The notes under the pieces are model-generated. The model was not told where the DNA came from, did no database searches, and was given only the letters and a program-made list of their open reading frames with translations. From Isoetes taiwanensis (taxonomy: Eukaryota; Streptophyta; Lycopodiopsida; Isoetales; Isoetaceae): DNA of 64,000 nucleotides. The position numbers were made by a program, and so were the translations under genes. The stretch's first letter is position 1, and every line of letters starts with the position of its first letter. Location of the stretch: contig JAJEKV010000759.1 of NCBI GenBank assembly GCA_021234155.1, positions 1 to 64,000 on the forward strand. Reading direction: 5' to 3'. Positions 10,448 through 21,359 of this stretch are shown here, in pieces.

Positions 10448-12031
10448 ATGAGCCAGATGGCATTGTTTCTCGCATTGCTTGCAGTCATGTTCGCCACCCT
10501 CTTGGTTCCACTTTCTTTTTTTTTTTTTTTTTTTTTTTGAAGTCAAGATATTTAAATTTTATTAATAAGTAAAACAGGTACACGACCTTATTTGGTGGCT
10601 CCACAATAGGCCAGATATACAAGATCTAGATATTGGTCACCAGATAGAAAGCAGTATCACCAACATTCCAAAATCAGGAGTCTATAACACTGATGTGGAC
10701 CTTCCCTACTTGAACAAAGATTGAGATCTATGTTGGAAGATGCTGTTTTGACCATTTGAAGCTCACCTGCCGGACGATGCAAGTGGTTGAAGGGCATTGG
10801 AAGCAACTATCATTCAGCGCATTTACCTCGCAGAGAGAATCCATCAGGATGCAAACTTGTACTATGGAAGAACATGTCCCCGTTCAATTATGTGTAATTG
10901 AGGGACTCAATGCTCCCTCTTCCAACAATGCGGAAGATAATGTTGGGCCTGCCGCTAGGGTGGTCCAATTGCTATTCAAAGCTTCTCCTACTACTAGCAT
11001 AGGCCCCAGGTTGCAAAATGCTCAACTCATACTGATCCGAGTCAAGTTCCCCTTGGACACTTGAATAACTTGACTCAATAAGTAGCGGACGATAAAGTAA
11101 CCTGGTCTCCGCCCAAGATTCCTTAATCGACCCCTTTCACTATCCAAAAGAAGTTGAGCCATGCCCGTCCATAGAACCTAATTTCCCCTTATGTGGGAAA
11201 GGGGAGGATGACATTAAGCAGCCAAGACTAAATTCTGAATCAAGGTGCCACAACTTAACAACGAGAATAACCAAAGATGCATCTGACATCTGCATTCCAT
11301 AGACTTGCACCCGCACCCACAAGATCTGCAGCTCTTGAAGGGAAGGACAGCCCATTAAATGCAAACAGTGGTTGCATAATTACCTATAATGCTGCCTTAT
11401 CATGAACTCTTGCAAAATTGAAACACAGTCCAAGTTCTCAATATTTTGTTTTCCGCTCAAAACCATCACAAAAACTTGCAACATATCAGCTGCATCAAAC
11501 CTAAAGACTTCGGTTCCACTTTCTTCTTCGATGTGTTGGTATTGAGAGGTAAAAAAAGCGAGGCATTAGAATCGACCTCGTCGTTGGTCTGGAAAGGTCT
11601 CTGGTGAATTTCGAGGGGAATCATGCAGACGTGAACAAACTGAGGAGGGTGCTCGATCTCGAGAGTTTGGTTCAATCGCATCCAGGGAGAGCCAACGAGG
11701 CGAGAGACATTTTGGAGATGCAATGGAGACGAGGAGAAGATATGAACATGGGAGGCAAGAAGACAATCTTCATGTTTTGCCACGAAAAGAAGATAGAGTC
11801 AGGCAAAGAAATGAGGAGCATTATGAGATTGATCAGCTCTCAAGAAGGGAAGATAGGAACGTGGGCAGCATTTGGGTTATGACATGATTGTGGACACTAG
11901 GCGCAAGGTGGACGCCAAGATCCAGAGAGGAGGATGGGACGTGAAGCCAACGAGAGAAGGAGAGCGAATATGAACGCGAGGAGAGGAGGGCAAGAAGAAA
12001 CCGGCCCTTTCTAGTAGAATACAAATTGCAT
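10448..12031 (+). pseudogene. Arg/Glu-rich secreted-protein repeat, copy 2 (disrupted)
   Basis: The frame starts at the conserved ATGAGCCAG and encodes the hydrophobic leader up to about residue 23. There a poly(A) retroposon (10518-11511) interrupts it. After the insertion the frame meets a small insertion (gaggtaaaaaaagcgagg at 11547) and later a deletion of about 150 bp, where actaggcgc is joined directly to aaggtggacgcc near 11905. The copy cannot make the family protein. Confidence 0.85.
10518..11511 (-). mobile_element. Poly(A) retroposon with 14-bp target duplication
   Basis: It starts on the plus strand with about 20 Ts, so the inserted strand is minus and ends in poly(A). GGTTCCACTTTCTT occurs immediately on both sides (10504-10517 and 11512-11525), a clean target-site duplication. 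The body holds only short open frames, and I could not identify reverse-transcriptase motifs with confidence. A 5'-truncated LINE is most likely; a processed transcript is possible. Confidence 0.85.
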
Positions 12032-13007
12032 TGTTCCATGGCATAGAGCCAAATGTAATAGAACAACGGATCATAATCACATAAAATGACTTTTTTATTT
12101 TCTCATGCAGTGGTTAGCATTTGGCCTTTGTTTAGTAGCTTCTTGCACACCGGTTCCATGGTAATTTTGACGTTATTTGGATTTAAACCCAATTTTACCA
12201 CGACTGCAAAAGGTAGACATGGACAAGTTCTATGACCGCAAAAGGTAGACATGGACAAGTTCTATTGAATTATGGACTAGTAATTTGGTCTCAAAGTCGT
12301 CTCTGGACGAACATTACTAGTTGATGAAACTCGTGATCCAGAAATCTTGCTTTTACAATGCGCACATGCATTTTATACAAGTAGGAATGTTTCATCATTG
12401 GATGTACCACATTAAGACGTCTGACGCTTGTGGACACTTGAAGCTCTCATTGTTCGATAACGTAAAGGAGGGTCCTTATTTTTGTACATTGGCATGGCGT
12501 TTTGTTTGACGTAGACAATGCCCCTACTTTTTGCTAGAACTACCAAGGAGTTGCAATGGACAAAGATGTGTTGTTTTAATTTTGTTATCCACGAAACACA
12601 CGATAAAAACACTATAAGTCGAAGATCCGAACTCCGTTTGATATGACCTTACTACCGTTGAAAAGGTCTTTGTCTCCTCTATCTGCAAAATGCACGGAAT
12701 TTTCTCATTTTATGAGCCAGAAAAAAGTTATTTCCATTATGGCAAAACACCTCGCCTCGGATGCATTCGCGTAATTTTCCCAATACGGAACGGCACTTGG
12801 GTGAATTTCCTTGGGAGTTAGCTCGTGTGGTTCAAGATCACTGTGTTTCTAAACCCTGGCTACGCGAGGAAGGGTTGGCTTGCATTAGGTCGGCTTGCTC
12901 TTAATGATCTCTTACGGTTCATCCTCTCTCTATTCGACAATTCCACATGCATAATACACAAAGACAAGTCGCCCCCCTCCCCCATTCCCATTCCGTCATG
13001 CAAGTGA

Positions 13008-13082
13008 ATGCATGCATGCGTGGATGCTCGAATGCATGATGCATGGTATAATTATGTGAGCATCATCATTTGCATGCTAATC
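13008..13082 (+). promoter_or_regulatory. RY-motif cluster and TATA-like box
   Basis: Same arrangement as at 10305, with a small deletion of cacact between the second and third cores. The start codon is at 13143. Confidence 0.5.
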
Positions 13083-13142
13083 TGAACCGCAAGTGGTGTC
13101 CATATAATGGCCTATTGCCGTGATGTGCTTGGTAGCGACAAG

Positions 13143-13835
13143 ATGAGCCAGATGGCATTGTTTCTCGCATTGCTTGCAGTCATGTTCGCCACCCTCTTGG
13201 TTCCAGTTTCTTCTTCCGATGTGTTGGTATTGAGAGGTCGCGAGGCATTAGAATCTGACTCGTCGTTGGTGTAACCGGAAAGGTCTCTGCCCCCTCGAGG
13301 GGAATCCCCCTGCACGGAACAAACCGAGGAGGGTGCTCGATCTCGAGAGTTTGGTTCAATCGCATCCAGGGAGAGCCAACGAGGCGAGAGACATTTTGGA
13401 GATGCAATGGAGATGAGGAGAAGATATAAACATGGGAGGCAAGAAGACAATCTTGATGTTTTGCCACGAAAAGAAGATAGATTCAGGCAAAGAAATGAGG
13501 AGCATTATGAGATTGATCAGCTCTCAAGAAGGGAAGATAGGGAACGTGGGGAGCATTTGGGTTATGACATGATTGTGGACACTAGGCGCAGAGAGAGAAA
13601 TGACCAGAGAGGATGGAGAGGAGCTAGCACTAGGGAGAGAGATGGCAGGAGGGAATGGAGAGGAGCCAACACTAGGGACCAGGGGCAACATTTTGAAAGT
13701 CGAGAAGTGGAAAGGGACACTAGAAGAGGTGGACGCCAAGATCCAGAGAGGAGGATGGGACGTGACGCCAACGAGAGAAGGAGAGCAAATATGAACGCGA
13801 GGAGAGGAGGGCAAGAAGAAACCGGCCCTTTCTAG
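13143..13835 (+). pseudogene. Arg/Glu-rich secreted-protein repeat, copy 3
   Basis: The full-length frame starts at ATGAGCCAG and ends at TAG (13833-13835). The leader (MALFLALLAVMFATLLV) is intact, followed by SSSDVLVLRG. An in-frame TAA at about 13272-13274 falls where other copies read Cys-Leu-Glu, so translation would stop after about 43 residues. The rest of the frame then stays open and matches the family. Confidence 0.75.
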
Positions 13836-14058
13836 TAGCATACAAATTGCATTGTTCCATGGCATAGAGCCAAATGTAATAGAACAACGGATCATAATCA
13901 CATAAAACGACTTTTTTATTTTCTCATGCAGTGGTTAGCATTTGGCCTTTGTTTAGTAGCTTCTTGCACACCGGTTCCATGGTAATTTTGACGTTATTTG
14001 GATTTAAACCCAATTTTACCACGACCGCAAAAGGTAGACATGGACAAGTTCTATTGAA

Positions 14059-14872
14059 CTAGTAGCGGTGCCCAGCGTTGCTGGGCATAAGGTAAGAACG
14101 TGTTAATGATGTTGTTTAGGCTTAAAGTTGCTTCACAAGATCATTTGTGCTTTTGCTTATGCTCTTGAAGGTTTCAATAGCTTAATGACCTTTTTATCGA
14201 TTTCACATTATATCTCTACATGTTTTCATCTATCAGAAGTATTTTGTATTGTAACTCTGCATGTTTTTTGATTTTTGTTTTGTGGTGTGGGGTGTCTAGA
14301 GGTTCAATTCCTCCACCGCCTCTGTATTTTTCTATTTGAGGACGTTTGGCACGTGCACTATGGCAATTTTAATCCTTTCTCGGGTCTCAGTGGTTGAGTG
14401 TTCTTTTATTTATCTCTTTTATCCTTTTCCTAATCTCAATGGTTGAGTGTTCTTTTAATCATCTCATTTGGTTGTAGGGACTACATCATTGACTTAGTAA
14501 TTTTTTTTATTTTTTTTTTGGGGGGGGGGGGGTGGGGATACCTCCCATACTTAAAGGTTGTAGCGTTAAGTTAGAAATGTGATGATTGCCCAGCAACGCC
14601 CAATACCTTTGATATTCTTAGAAATGTGATGATAGCCCAGCAATGCCCAACTTCACCTTTGATGTTCTCTTGTACCAACCATACCTTTGTACACTTTGGA
14701 GGCTGAAGACACTTATGCATTTTGCTACATATAGATGTCATCAAGGAGTTGAATGCAACTCCAATAGCTGCAAAAAGTTAGTTTGCCTTGGGTGTTTTTG
14801 TGTGTGTTAGTTTAATCTGGCATTGTCATCTTTTAATGGATTAGGAGGCATGCATTTAAGAAGTAATTGTAG
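14059..14872 (-). mobile_element. Truncated Helitron 3' part
   Basis: CTAG (14059-14062) plus the full hairpin mark the 3' end at the same unit position as in 25528 and 34671. About 810 bp match 25528-26410 and 34671-35485. The sequence then switches at about 14871 into the array unit (aaccggccctttctag), at a short shared gtagaaa/aagaaa plus cgg motif. The rest of the Helitron is missing, so recombination deleted its 5' part. Confidence 0.85.
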
Positions 14873-15566
14873 AAACCGGCCCTTTCTAGTAGCATACAAA
14901 TTGCATTGTTCCATGGCATAGAGCCAAATGTAATAGAACAACAGATCATAATCACGTAAAACGACTTTTTTATTTTCTCATGCAGTGGTTAGCATTTGGC
15001 CTTTGTTTAGTAGCTTCTTGCACATCGATTCCATGGTAGTTTTGACGTTATTTGGATTTAAACCCAATATTACCACGACCGCAAAAGGAAGACATGGACA
15101 AGTTCTATTGAATTATGGACTAGTAATTTGGTCTCAAAGTCATCTCTGGACGAACATTACTAGTTGATGAAACTCGTGATCTAGAAATCTTGCTTTTACA
15201 ATGTGCACATGCATTTTATACAAGTAGGAATGTTTCATCATTGGATGTACCACATTAAGACGTCTGGCGCTTGTGGACACTTGAAGTTCTCGTGGTCCGA
15301 TAACTTAAAGGAGGGTCCTTATTTTTGCACATTGGCATGGCGTTTTGTTTGACATAGACAATGCCCCTACCAAGGAGTTGCAATGGACAAAGATATGTTG
15401 TTTTAATTTTGTTATCCACGAAACACACGATAAAAACACTATAAGTCGAAGATCCAAACTCCGTTTGATATGACCTTACTGCCATTGAAAAGGTCTTAGT
15501 CTCCTCTATCTGCAAAATGGATGGAATTTTCTCATTTTATGAGCCAGAAAAAAGTTATTTCCATTA
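14873..15566 (+). repeat. Partial tandem-array unit after a recombination junction
   Basis: It starts at the last codons of the Arg/Glu-rich ORF (aaccggccctttctag) and continues through the 3' flank to ttccatta at 15566, where the next Helitron begins. The ORF and promoter are absent. Confidence 0.85.
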
Positions 15567-15738
15567 CTAGTAATGGTGCCCAGCGTTGCTGGGCATTCGT
15601 TGGAAGTTTGTAAATGTTTTTTATTGCAATAAGAAATGTGTGCAATAAGCTTTTATTATTGGAATAAAAAAATATTCAAACATAGTTATAGTGCCCAGTG
15701 CTGCTGGGTATTAGTACAATGTAAGAAATCTATAGAAA

Positions 15739-16264
15739 CTAAGGGGCTATTTCATCCCGTAGAATTTCTTTGTAGACTACATTTGGAGTGAACCTCCTTT
15801 TGTTTTTTAGCAGTGCTCCTTGTCTTGAGGTTTCTTGAATGTATACCTTAACACCGTGTTGTGTAGTGCACCTTGAGAATGCGACATAGAGCTGGCCGTG
15901 TGCGAATACTGGAGTTGGTAGGTAGATGCCAACGGAGGTCATTGACTGTCCTTGCGACTTGTTTATGGTCATCGAGAATGCAAGTCACACGGGGAACTGC
16001 CTTCGCTTGAAGGGAAGGAGGTCGTTCATGTTGTATTTCTTGGATTTTCTCTTTTCGTAATTTTTGTACAAAGGATAAAAATGAACGGGTGCCAAGAATA
16101 TGTTGTTGGATTCGTTCGTTTAGGTGTTGACGAAGTGTAGCTTGAAGTGCATTCAATTGTGGAAGCGTGATGTTGGGGCGTTCATCCAAGTTCACGTCAA
16201 ATGTCGTCATTGAACCATGTAAATGATTGATTGATTGCTCCAGCTGAGCAATGTGTTGGAGCAC
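15739..16264 (-). pseudogene. Helitron helicase C-terminal relic with unknown upstream frame
   Basis: This is the better copy of the helicase tail: [11 protein letters not shown], then [18 protein letters not shown], the closing motif of Pif1/RecD-type Helitron helicases. Upstream on the same strand (about 16264-16000) is an open frame with a coiled-coil-like sequence (QHIAQLEQSINHLHG) that is not helicase and joins it out of frame. The order suggests that helicase residues before this motif were replaced by other sequence. It is not functional. Confidence 0.8.
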
Positions 16265-16375
16265 ATTATCTGTATCATTTTCTATGGGTGCCTATAAAAC
16301 AAAAGCATGATGTTAATTTGACACTTTTTTTTTTTGGATGCAATAGAAAACGTGTCTTACCGTAGGGTTGATAAG

Positions 16376-16462
16376 GATGCCAACGTCTTGGATACCTAAG
16401 TTATGTTCATTATTGTCAATGATGCCAACGTCTTGGATACCTAAGTTATGTTCATTATTGTC
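16376..16462. repeat. 45-bp tandem duplication inside Helitron
   Basis: Same pair of units as at 1745-1831 in the sister Helitron. Confidence 0.8.
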
Positions 16463-17118
16463 GTCCATCTTTGGTCTACTATACACCAAGCACTCTACAA
16501 ATGCAAGGCTTCAAGCCCGTATCTATAGGGGATGAAAGTAAAAGGACTAAAAAAAGGTCATAAGTGAAAAGGTTAAAAAAGGCAATGGCCTTTTTTCCAA
16601 GAAATAACTCCAAGATCTTAGTTCTTAGATAAGAATGTGACATGAATACAAAGATCTTAGATCCAAGTTATTCTTGGATACAAAACCGAGTTATTCTTTG
16701 ACCGTGAAAATAAAACGTGTGAATACAAAACGTACGTGTGAAGGTATTTGAAGAGACTTGAAGAAAGTTTGCTATATTTAGGCAGTTAGGGAACAAAAGA
16801 AACAGACGCTACCATATTAGCACAGCCATTAACCTGATTAAAATTTTACTGTATCAAAGCAGAAGAAACAGAGAAGGCCGAACTAGAGTAGGCATGAAAA
16901 AAAAATTGGGCTTCCGGTTTACGACCTGACAGAGAAGCTTACCTGGTGAGATGAGCCGACCTGTTGAAGTAGGGTTTGGTGAGACGAGCTGCAATACAGC
17001 TGCAATCTGGCGCCAACGAGCGTGCATAGCACAGCACCAAAGATTTGCCCATGCTTCCGACCCTGTCCATGCCAAGAATGCGGAAAGCTGCCAAGAATGA
17101 GGAAGTAAAAAAGTCTTT

Positions 17119-17953
17119 TGCTATGCGCGCATAGCAAACGACTTTTGCCTATGCGCGCATAGACACTACCTACCATGTAAAATTCTACCTACCCTTTTTT
17201 TTTTTAAACCTACTCATTTTGTACTGGCCACCTCTTACCCAATATTTTCCTACCTTCGTATTTTACTTTGAACCTAGTCATTGCATACCATATCCTTTTA
17301 ATTTTGATCCCAACTTGCCTAGGGCTTTTCGCATTACATTTAAATTATCTATTTTTTGCATTTATGGTTTGAAAACATCCTATTGGTTATGAGCACATAG
17401 CTTGGCTATGTTCTTTTCTAGCTTGTAGGTTATGCACGCTTAGCTTGGCAATTTTCTTGTCATTATATGCAATAGCATGACAACATTTTTTTCTTCTAAT
17501 TGGCTCTATGTGCATAGCTCACCAATATTTCCTTCTCAACCATAGCTAGCAACTTTTTTTCCCATGTCTCTGGTTGTGTTGTGGCTAATATGTTTGTGGC
17601 TGTTGTTTCTTGTTTGCTCACACATTCCACAAACATTTCATAATGTATAATTCGTCGAGGGACCATTGTTCAACTAATTAAGCATCATTCAATTGGGTTT
17701 TGTAATGTTACTACATGTTTAAGATGTTCTATAGCCAGTGCTTGCAATGTTTTGGCACTATATAATTTAAGTTATTACACCATTAAAGTATGCAGCTTGC
17801 AACAAGTCTACAATTGTTTCTCTTCAAAGTCTGTCAAAGGAACTTGGTATTATAGGGAGCAAATGGTCGTGCAAAATCACCTTTGGCGGGCAACACAAAT
17901 GATCAGTTCATTTTGCGTAGCTATTCCTCTTGATGTCTATGCGCGCATAGACA
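17119..17953. repeat. Segment bounded by three TATGCGCGCATA palindromes
   Basis: Palindromes lie at 17119-17136 (TGCTATGCGCGCATAGCA), 17149-17162 (CTATGCGCGCATAG) and 17934-17953 (TGTCTATGCGCGCATAGACA). The second and third enclose 770 bp of AT-rich DNA without a convincing gene, which could be an old insertion. Confidence 0.5.
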
Positions 17954-18882
17954 TTTTCCTTTTCTTTTGTATTTAAGCGCTCCAAAGAAGTAGTCTTATC
18001 CAGTTTGACAAAAACCAAAAAATGTCCTCCTCTTTAAAAATTGTCCATTTCGAACGACAATTTTTTTTTTGGTGCACGTGTTTTTAAAAACAAGCTAAAA
18101 GTGGCGAATTTACGTGTTTTCAAAAAAGGAATCTGCAATTGCACCACAGGCCATTAGTGCGTTTGCACCGTCACCTTGTTAATGGCCTTTTTTCCAGAAA
18201 GTAATTCGAAGATGTTGCAATTTTAGTTTACAATTGTTCACAAACAATTCCCTATGAACTTCCTGTTCATGAACTTGCTCATGAACTTCCTATGAACTTC
18301 CTGTTAGATGTTCTGTTATCTATTCTGGCAACCCAAGACATCACTTTCTAAGCCCGCATCTAAACCCATATACTTCATCTCCCATCTCCAAGGGACTTGA
18401 AGAAATTTAACAAAAATGACCCTAACTCTGCAGATTTCAGAGCAGTGATCTTTCATGTCTGAATGGGAAGTTGAAACATAAATATTTAGTGTTATATATG
18501 CCTAACAAAAGTCATAACATAACGTAAAAAAAGAGAAGCCGTACAAATCTTCAGAGGAAGCACAAAAACTCCTCTGGCACCTCATCATAATATCAAACCC
18601 ATCAAGTGCTTTCAAGGAGCTGGAAGAGATAATTATGAATCTTTACCTGTTGTTCTATCTCCACGAACCGGAGTTGATTATAAACTCCATGAAAAATTTA
18701 CCCATTGCACCTGCTGAAATTGTTTCCTGCTCATAAACCAGACAGATCATATACTATACTAACCTACACTAAATGTAGCTAAGAGTGCATAATATACTAA
18801 CCTGGAGGTCAACATCTAATCACAAAGAAAATCAGTGATAACCCCTAAAGGGATTCTACCAATTTTTTATTCATCATTATCG

Positions 18883-18990
18883 CCATTCGCCATTGCCAAG
18901 ATTTGTTCAAGGCCCATCACCATTTGCCATTCGCCATTGGCCATTCACCTCACAACCTCACAACCATTCGCCATTTGCCATTGACCTGTA
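18883..18990. repeat. Short minisatellite, GCCATT type
   Basis: Counterpart of the array at 4425-4530. Parts of it reappear, broken up by C/T runs, at 20905-20985. Confidence 0.7.
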
Positions 18991-20544
18991 ATGGTCTTCT
19001 GACCTATTTCATGGCCTTCCAAACTTAACATATGCTTAAATATTTTACTGGAATACAAACAATATAGCAAACGGATAAAGAGATGCATTGGACTGACAAA
19101 AAAAGGCATGATGCTTGCAGTAAAATTAAAAGACCAAGAATACAGGTTGCAAATCACATGAGCTTGTACAACAAACTAAAATAGAGTAGTGCATTGAGTT
19201 CCTTGTATCTGGCCAGCTTCTAGCTTTTAGCTACTTTCTAAGGATCTTGCGAATGGTGCCATTTACAATGAATTAGAAAAAGGAACTATAGATCCATTAT
19301 CTCTGCAAAATAATGTTTGCACCTTTGGAAAGGTCGTATGCTGTGGAAAGGTATAAACTTTAAAACCGTGCTTCCTATGCTGCCAATCATCATGGCATCT
19401 AAAACCTTCCTTTTCCTAAGATTATTACTGTATGTTATGACGTGAAAATGCAAATTTGCGCATGGCCTAAAGGATGCATTCTCACTTCTTTCTTTGCTTT
19501 TTTTTTTCTTCCTAAACGAATGGTCCAACTGACCCTTTCAATGTCCCATATGCATTCCCTCTTCAACGCCACAATTATCTTATATTATAATAAAAGAAAT
19601 ATGCAGTGAAGTGAGTTAGTTTTTTCTTTTCATTCTCCTTTTTTTTTTTTCCTAACCCTTCTCCCTCCCCTTTGCCTTCCTTTTCCCTTCCTTTTTTTCT
19701 TTCTCTTTCTTCTCTTTTTTCCAGATCCTTGAAAGTTCTAGGAAGCTTCTAGAAGGGCCACTCTTTTTTTCCCTTTCCCCCCTTTCTCTTCCTTTTCTTT
19801 TCTTTTCTCTTTGGCCCGTTTCTCAAGCATCCCAAGTTCTTTTTGGACCTTTTCAAAATTTTTTCCTTTCCCACCTTCTTCCCTTTTTTCCCATTTCTCT
19901 TTCCCCTTTTTCTCAAACTTTTCCCCACCTTCTTTTTTACCCTTCCTTTTTCCTTAAAAAATAGGAAGACCCTTTTCTTGTTCCTTTTTTCCCTTTCCAT
20001 TGGATTTCCCCTAGGATGTTCTAGATTTTTTCCTTTCCGGGTTCCTTTTCCTTTTCAGATGCCTCTTTGTCCTAGAATCTTCTTTTATGTCCCTTTTGTC
20101 CATATCCTCTTCCCCTTTTTTCCTTTCCACTTTTCTCCTGAATGTCCTTGTTTCTTTTTCTTTTCCCTTTCCCATCTCTTTTCCCTTTCTTTTTCTATTT
20201 CCTAGACCCTTTTTTCCCCTTTTACACAAAATCTCCTTCCTCGTTCCTATTTATACCTTGTCTCAAAAATAGACCCTTTTAGCCTCCTTTCCATAATGTT
20301 TTTGCTTCAAAATGCTCTTTCTTCACCCTTTCTCTCTTCTCTTTTTCACGCCCTTTCCTTTTTAGAAAGTTTTTGAGTTCTCTTTGCCCAGTTCTCTTTT
20401 GCCCTTTTTTCTTTTTCTTTTACTTTCTTTTTTCCCATGGACTTTACAACCTTTTTCTTATTTTCCCTTACCTTTTCTCCCTTTTCTCACCCTTTACATC
20501 TACCTTCTCATGGTTGCCCTTTTTCCTTTCCCTTTCCCCTCGTA

Positions 20545-21240
20545 TGGGAAGTTGAAATATAAATATTTATCTTTCCTTTTCCTTTTTCTCCTTTTCTTTC
20601 CTTTTTCTCTTACGTAAAAAAGATTCTTTTTTCCTTTCAGAGGAAGCGTTTTTCCTTTTCCCTTCCCCATTTCCTTTTCCTTTTTTGCTTTCATCGTTTT
20701 CCTTTTCCCTTCCCCTTTTCCTTTTCCTTTTTCCTTTTTCGCTTTTTTCCTTTTTCCCTTGAAAATTTCCTTTTCCTTTTCCCTTTTCCTTAAACCCTTT
20801 TCCTTTCTATACTTTTTTCCTTTTCCTTCCTTTTCCTTTTTCCCTTTTCACAAAGAAAATCAATTTTCCTTTTCCCATCCCCTTTTCTTTTCATTTTCCC
20901 ATTTTTCATCGCCTTTTTTCAAGGCCCATCACCTTTTCCATTCGCCATTTCCTTTTCCTTTTTCCCATTTGCCATTGACTTCGTTTTTCTCTTTTTTCCT
21001 CATGGCCTTTTCATCCCCTTTATTTTCATCGTTTTCCTTTTCCTTCCAAAGAGACCATTTTCAAAAAAGGCTTTTTCCTTTTGAAATTAAAAGCAAGAAT
21101 TTTCCAAAATCTAAGATGAAATTTTCCTTGAAGACACGCACACATTTTCCTTTTCCTTTTCCTTTTAGCCATTTCTTTCTATATTGATCTGGAATTGAAA
21201 TGAATTAGAAAGGAACTATAGATCCATTTTATAATAACGG
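20545..21240 (+). other. Mosaic of flanking Helitron sequence and C/T tract
   Basis: Short islands match 18464-19300 in the same order and at nearly constant spacing. Examples are 20545 with 18464 (tgggaagttgaaa), 20638 with 18552 (cagaggaagc), 20849 with 18821 (cacaaagaaaatca), 20920 with 18908 (caaggcccatcacc), 21084 with 19123 (aaattaaaag) and 21201 with 19269 (tgaattagaa). The offset drifts smoothly from about 2080 to 1930. Between islands the original bases are replaced by TTTTCC-type sequence of about the same length. Confidence 0.85.
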
Positions 21241-21359
21241 AAAGGTAATGGACCGCAAACCCTAAAAGTGCGGCGTCGCCAATCGAACTCCAAATTTTGA
21301 TTGACCAATGATGCATCCGGATGCCCATTTCTTTGCTTTTTCTTTACCAAAATTTGGAT

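Larger units (their letters stand above)
10039..12739 (+). repeat. Tandem-array unit with retroposon inside
   Basis: It begins with tggcaaaac at the right flank of Helitron 955-10038 and runs to ttccatta at 12739. Without the roughly 1-kb retroposon at 10518-11511 it aligns with the full-length unit 31955-33694, apart from an internal deletion of the ORF near 11905 and a 34-bp duplication at 12231-12260 (ccgcaaaaggtagacatggac). Confidence 0.9.
12740..14058 (+). repeat. Tandem-array unit, up to a Helitron insertion
   Basis: It follows the previous unit directly at 12739/12740, showing true head-to-tail tandem arrangement. It ends at tctattgaa, where a Helitron 3' end (CTAG 14059-14062) begins; intact units read tctattgaattatgg here (for example 12262-12275). 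Confidence 0.9.

Noticed and set aside
10503-10540. The T-run read as part of a C/T tract
   Set aside because: It is followed by non-repetitive DNA and bounded by a 14-bp target duplication, so it is a retroposon tail.
12412-12612. Small frames recurring on both strands of the array unit 3' flank (also near 31627, 33293, 46956)
   Set aside because: They recur only because the unit is repeated. They overlap on both strands, and frames differ between copies.
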